From the NCBI RefSeq assembly GCF_030272615.1, contig NC_081409.1, positions 206,257,190-206,321,189 on the forward strand: a DNA stretch of 64,000 nt, given 5' to 3'. Below the pieces are notes generated by a model. The model did not search any database. It was not told the DNA's origin and saw nothing but the letters and a program-made list of their open reading frames with translations. Shown piece after piece: positions 58,456 through 64,000 of this stretch. A program made the translations under genes and the position numbers. Position 1 is the stretch's first letter; each line of letters begins with the position of its first letter. The stretch comes from Cryptomeria japonica. Taxonomy: Eukaryota; Streptophyta; Pinopsida; Cupressales; Cupressaceae.

Positions 58456-61400
58456 ACAAAAGCTTTTTTAGCCATTGGATAGATTGCAAGTCAATGGTTT
58501 ATCAAGAGCTGAAGGAAAAGCCTTTATAGTAAGGTGCATGTTGGAACAAAATTATCTTTTCAACCGTTAGATGTAATCTTTGAATGCTGAGGACAGATTC
58601 AAGGATTTTTGGGCGAAGCTTTAAGCATTTACTTTAAAAATGAGTGAAAAATCATTAATCAAGATTTAATCAATGGTGAAAGGGGGGCTTTCAACATTAA
58701 TAATAAAAGAGCAGCCGTAGGTCCCATTTTGTGAGTAGAAGACCTTATGAGCTGTAAGATCTTCTACTAAGTCAATGATTTAAAAAACCTCATTCAAAGT
58801 GGCAATTGAAATTTCAGTAGAGCAAGGGCATAATGTTTTAAAACACTTGAGCAATATGAACACAAGACTTAGTTATTAAAGGAAGCTCTTATTATAGTTA
58901 AAAGCCTAGATCCAACCTATGAAACAAAGCCTTGGGCAAATCTTTTTTGTATAAAGGAGAACTACCAATCAAAATCCAATCCATGACCAAGGCCCTCAAG
59001 AAAAATAGAAAAGCTAAATGCATACTTTTGCGCAAACTTCAGACATGACCCCCTGGAGTTTGGGCATGTTAGTGACAACAATAACCGACACTTTTAATGA
59101 TACTGCATGTTTCTCTCGATTCAATTCAACCCCAATTAATGGCAGCAATATCAAGATATTCAATCCTGAGTGCCCAAACTGATACAATAATGAAAACCTC
59201 GATGTTATTAATGCTAGAACCTACACAAGGTTCACAAGCACTTCGGCAGATTCAATCTTTCCTGAGAAAAATTGATAACCCCAATAGTTATGTAGAGAAG
59301 CACAAGCACCAATACAAAGCATTAACTGATATGCAAGCACCCTCAATGCCACCACTATTACACTTGGTCAAGGCATATCATTCATAGTATTGGTGTTGGA
59401 TCATTGTTTAAACATGACATTTTGGATGTAAACAACATAAAATTGGTGAAGTTTAATTTCAAAGCAATGGCAATTATGAGAATGAAACACATACAATTCT
59501 TTTTGGAAGTTAGCTGCATATGACTCATACTTCTTCACAGATATTTCAATTACATGGTTCTCTCCACAAAGATTGAATCCATACATTAGTTTCCTCTTAA
59601 GATTTTCTTGACATGTTTTCCTGACATTGACTTTGCCTCCCCCCAACTACCAGCCCATGCATTTCACTCCATAGAGATTTGCCTCTCCCACACTTCACCA
59701 AGACATCTCTCCACAAAAATTTAAATCTTTACAAGGTTCTCTGACTTTTTCTTGACATCTTTTCCTGAGATTTATAGGTCAAGTCAACAACCGTGAAGGA
59801 GAATCCAAGAGGAAGGGTGGTGGTATCTTTGCAGAAAGCAGAATTCATCACCAAGTTTACATGTAAATCTAATAATAGTCAATATGGTGCCCTCCTTTGA
59901 TATGCACATGATAAGAATATGGAGAGATCAATATTTATTGTGCAAACTTCAAAGTAAAGAAGAGAACAAGTTACATAGCATTCGTGTTCAGCAATGCACA
60001 AATGACTCCAATGCTCCAAAATTTAGCGAAGTGTCACAGAAAAATTTGTTCATCTCTGATTGTCAACATCAACAGATCCATATATAATCAAGACTGACAG
60101 GTGCTGATAGCTATTGCTTCAATATTTTTTCCCATGTTGATATGTGCTTGGTTGGGCCCTTCAAACCCCTTGAAAATAGCCTTCCCTTTCACATAAGACC
60201 ATGGTTGGTTTCAAATTACGTTTTTAAGAATATTTATGGATTGTGGCACATTTAGACAATTACAAATAGAAATGTTGTACTTAACACATAAAATTGTGCA
60301 CTCTTCAACATCCAAAGAGGGGGGAAAATTAGTAGACATTCCAAGATGGCGAAGCATCAAAAGTTTATGTTGATGTTGTGTTCAAACTGCATTTAACTTC
60401 CTAAACATTGCTGGAATTTTCTTGAAAGGGGAGCATTATTCTTATAGTACTACCCAGTTCTTGCATAAAATTAATGCTTTCTACACATACTAAAGATTAC
60501 AATGTGAACAAAAACTTTGTTTGATTACACTAGTTTTGCAGTGGGTTGGAAAGGAATGATTAATAAACAGGAAAGGAAATTTATATACAAGGAACTCATA
60601 TCTGGTGCAATTTTTTATTTATTGACAGTAGACCCCTAATCTTGTGAAATTTTTGGTCATGCTTATTATCTTTTGCAGGTGAAAGTGCTTCCAATATCAA
60701 ACCAAGCCGATGTCAGAAAGGACACATGTGAGATAACTTCCATGTTAAATGAGTCAACTCTGAATGATTCCAAGACTCAAACATTTGGGAACAACATAAA
60801 AAATCAAAATAGTTGAATAGGATCAGAAGTCTAAGCAGAATAGCCTATGCTTAAACCAATGCATCAAAACTCAGCAAGTAACTTGCCTACTTCCAAGCAC
60901 TCACAAGTCACATAGTCTTGGCAAGTTACTCATCTATAAACTCACATCGCTCACGTGTAAATGGACAAAGAGTATTTGGTGACTCAATCCAGAAACTTGC
61001 CTGGCAGCAAAAAATTCAGGCCACAGGCACAAAAATGAAAAAAAAATTAAAACCCTCATTTTTTATCAGTTTCTTATTTACACTCTTTCTACCTTCCACT
61101 TTTTGACAACATTGCATCAATTCATCAACAGTTGGTTACAGATGATAAAATTATGAAAATAGCATGCACCATGAAGGTCCCTATGGCTTTGAAGCCCTTG
61201 ATTTAGCTGCCTCAAAATCCTGCAAGGGACACAGCCCACAGAACCCTGTTCTAGTTCTGAAAGGAAAACTTAAAAAATGCTTTGGCCTCACCAGATGGAA
61301 AAGAGGCAATTTTCCTCTTTATTTTGCTCAAAATAACAAAAAACAGCATTTTCCCTGTTTTTATATTCCTGAATTTCCCAATTGAATACCAAGTAATTGA

Positions 61401-63355
61401 ATTGCATTTATATTTCTGGTTTACAAAGTGAATCCTAATTTTGAATAGTGCTACTATGATCATATTTTAAAATCACTATCTAACAACCTATACTTTCTGT
61501 GAATTATTTAATTATATTTACAAACCATGTAATTCATTTTATTTGCTGAGTTTTTGCCAAGACTCAAGTCTTCACCGTGACACCATGAATACAAGGGTTG
61601 AAGTTACAAATAGAGGTAATCCCATGCCAAATCCAAGTTGCCATTTCAGCAATTTTTGCCAGATTCGAGTTGGTTTCACACAACACATTAATGGCATCTA
61701 GTTCTCAGCCAAATTCCCGCAAGCAACTCAACAACCACACAAGGTGCTATAAATATGAATTCAATTGACAGAACAACAATCAATTATTTCCCCATTTCCA
61801 CATGACTACAAGCACTGAGAAAAGTTTAGGGTCTCAATTACAGCAAGTCTAGTTGCCTGTTGTGTAGCATAGTTTGTGAATCTTAGCGAAGTAGCTCGTT
61901 TGTAGCAGATATGTATAACTAAATGTCTCCTTGATCATTTGTAGATATTAGAAAAACTCCAAAGTGATGAATTATGACATAATTCTAGCCTGGGGGTTTT
62001 ATCTCCCCATATTTGTTAGTGTGTTTATGATATAGATTTGATGAATGTCGCAACATTTTGACATTGTATATGGATTTCTGGAGTTTAAAGAGGGACCATT
62101 AAGCATATTTAGTTGTTGATATCATATATCTTTTGTTATCTCTATATGGTGTTTCTTCTAGTAAACTACGACTCTGTAACCCAATACAAGGCACTGATCT
62201 TTGAAGAAACAATCCTCCATGCACTTAAAATGAAAAAAAAACATCTTTAACAAAATATTTAGGAGTAAGAAGTTAATTAGCAAATTAGCATGCATTTCAT
62301 GATTTAGTATTAATCCCACGGAAACATCTCCAATGAGCATCAAGAGTTTTTATCCTTAAGAGAATCATGTTTTGCATGTATTCATCGGCTTAATAGAGGT
62401 TATATGTGCAATACATTAGTCTTTGGTCTAGTGACAACTTTTGGGACCAAGCATACACTAGATACTACTACTATGTCTGCAATTTATCTATTTTCAATTG
62501 TCCTCAGTCTTGTTAAGGATACCTCTAGGAATACCCTTATAGGTCTAGCTGAATCCAAAGTGAAGAAGAGAATATCAACTCTCAACTATTGGTCTGTCCT
62601 CACTCACTCTTTGTTGCTGACTAAATATATTCATCCCTCAATAACAACCTTTCCCTACCCTTGAAGTGGATTGATACCTCAAGAAGTGTGAGTAGTGATT
62701 TCAGTACACAACATAAATGACGACATTAGAAATTAGATGTCTGGCTTATTGCTTTCAAAAGTGTCCTCCTCTATTCATTAAAATCTAATTGGGATGTCTT
62801 TGTCAGCACGTAAGACTTCTCTAAAGCCGGTACCAAAGAATTAATTAAAAACCTTTGATAAGGAATTCCTCTCAATTTCTCATCAGTTAAAGAAATTCAG
62901 GCCTTCTATGCAGTTTTGTGCAAGGTGGTTAAAATATTTTGGGTTACTCATGCTAAAGACTCCTTGGAGATCACTAGTGCACACACCATTCTCTCACTGG
63001 ATGGTGATCTGTTCAGCCTGCTTACAGAGCAAAGGCCGTTTATGGTGTCAATTTCTGCAACTAGCAGGTGCCTGATAAAGATTTTGCGGCTTGTTCTAAA
63101 GGAATTTGGGTGGTTTGTTTCTCTCGTGATGATGCCTCAGGTGGTGTTCATGGCTGGCGTGTAACTTCTCCAGTTTAATGGTAGTGGGTGGTGCTCTCAT
63201 GCTTTTTCTCTGCTTCCTCAATTGGCAGTTCTTTTTGAGGAATGGAAGTTTCTTTTGTTTGGTTTTTCTCACTTATGAAATTATGTTCTATATCGAGTGG
63301 GCTCAGCCTATGTGTATTTTTGCTTGTAATGTATCTTATTTATTACATGGGAAAG
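58456..63355. other. Upstream TRM11 intron, second part; no supported gene
   Basis: Several plus-strand frames of 60-96 codons exist (for example 59097-59387, 62404-62664) but none shows a known domain. An AG-preceded open stretch at 60679-60816 is discussed in the findings. Confidence 0.4.
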
Positions 63356-63835
63356 TGTTGGTGTAAATAATTATTCATCATGGATATTATTACACTTACT
63401 TAAGTTTACTTAGGATAATGCATTTCATAGTAGTTTGGATATGAGACACTTGGGTGTTTGTGCCTCATTGGGATAGTGTGTGTAGGAGAAATTCCACCTC
63501 TTATGGTGTTGATCTTGTTATTACACTATCATATCCACTTATTGTGGAGTGATAATTCCACCTTCGGTGGGTGATCCACCTCATGTGGAATATTATATTA
63601 TTTCTCCTACCTACCCACACCTATTTCCTACCTACCCTTGTTTCTCATTGAGCCACTTGTCATATTTGTGTGCTCATACATCCACATGGCCTTGCCTATA
63701 TAAGCAGGCCTCTATTCATTGTATTGGTTAATCCAGTTGATCATTTTTATATTGATGAGAATACAGTTTGTTCTTGTCATTCTATTGTCTCTTTTATGCT
63801 TTTCATTGTGCCCTTGATCTTGGCAAAATCCAACA
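63356..63835 (+). mobile_element. 5' LTR of a plus-strand Ty1/copia element
   Basis: 480 bp, starts TGTTGGTGTAAATAATT and ends AAATCCAACA, followed with no gap by a perfect copia primer-binding site. TATA box CTATATAAGC at 63696-63705. The body of the element lies beyond the window. Confidence 0.88.
63696..63705 (+). promoter_or_regulatory. TATA box of the 63.4-kb copia LTR
   Basis: CTATATAAGC, 130 bp before the LTR end, a usual place for a copia promoter. Confidence 0.7.
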
Positions 63836-63847
63836 TGGTATCAGAGC
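63836..63847 (+). promoter_or_regulatory. Primer-binding site of the 63.4-kb copia element
   Basis: TGGTATCAGAGC, exact match to the copia site complementary to initiator Met tRNA. The leader continues to 64000 without a gag start that I can recognise. Confidence 0.92.
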
Positions 63848-64000
63848 TATTGGGGCTTCGTTGATCAGTTTTTGGAGACATCGTGGAAGGCTTCTATTTT
63901 CGGATTTGGGGATCTTCATTTTTTGGAGGCATCATACAGCGATTTGGACATCACCGTTGAATCCGGGAGGCCATTTCCATAAATTTTGACTATAAAGTCG

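Noticed and set aside
1-64000. tRNA, rRNA or other structured RNA genes
   Set aside because: No A-box/B-box pair, cloverleaf or conserved rRNA stretch was noticed by reading; a covariance-model scan was not possible.

Overview
The window reads as nuclear DNA of a large-genome seed plant, most likely a gymnosperm. It is AT-rich and gene-poor, and it is packed with old nested LTR retrotransposons and hAT transposons. The organism call is an inference from this texture (very long introns, kilobase-long LTRs, decayed nested elements). No species can be named from the sequence alone.

The only cellular gene I can support is on the minus strand. It is the plant homologue of TRM11/TRMT11, the tRNA guanine-10 N2-methyltransferase. 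Four coding exons are visible in gene order: 54601-54812, 15243-15560, 14964-15038 and 14005-14079. All splice sites are GT-AG, the phases agree, and the 226 visible codons contain no stop or frameshift. The first two exons join directly across an intron of 39,040 bp (15561-54600). The N-terminal exons must lie beyond base 64000, and the exons carrying the catalytic DPPY-type motif must lie before base 1. Almost the whole window is therefore intron of one gene.

Layout. 1-8536: the 3' end of an RNase H-bearing retroelement, then a long LTR (from 857) split by a 5.6-kb Ty1/copia element (2120-7714, minus strand, three LTRs, decayed gag-pol). 8537-14004: intron with a LINE fragment (about 10.2-10.6 kb) and a 1.1-kb hAT element (12680-13802). 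14005-15560: three exons. 15561-23675: tandem duplications, a small hAT inside an older hAT remnant (16697-17365), and a 3.4-kb probable solo LTR (19324-22699). 23676-47177: one copia-type element (A, minus strand) expanded from a few kb to 23.5 kb by later insertions. These are D1 (24838-31934), J (32282-33717), another copia LTR near 34.6 kb, a hAT (37859-42601) that itself holds LTR D2 (38566-42435), and a short-LTR element B (42648-46872) that holds LTR H. 47252-48.6 kb: an LTR in plus orientation. 49.2-54.3 kb: a half-kb tandem repeat split by LTR D3 (49493-53288). 54601-54812: exon. 56782-58450: LTR E. 63356-64000: 5' LTR, primer-binding site and leader of a plus-strand copia element that runs off the end.

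Many insertions were delimited by finding both target-site duplications: 5 bp for LTR elements (gtact, gagtc, ggact, gtacc, atgtc) and 8 bp for hAT elements (gttttgac, gttgtgat). The most unusual structure is a set of ten copies of a 31-bp hairpin motif, mostly spaced about 166 bp apart, in the U3 part of LTR D2 (40941-42093). The hairpins are far better conserved than the DNA between them. A second is an LTR (D1) that carries a decayed protein-coding block and a 39-bp tandem repeat inside its body.
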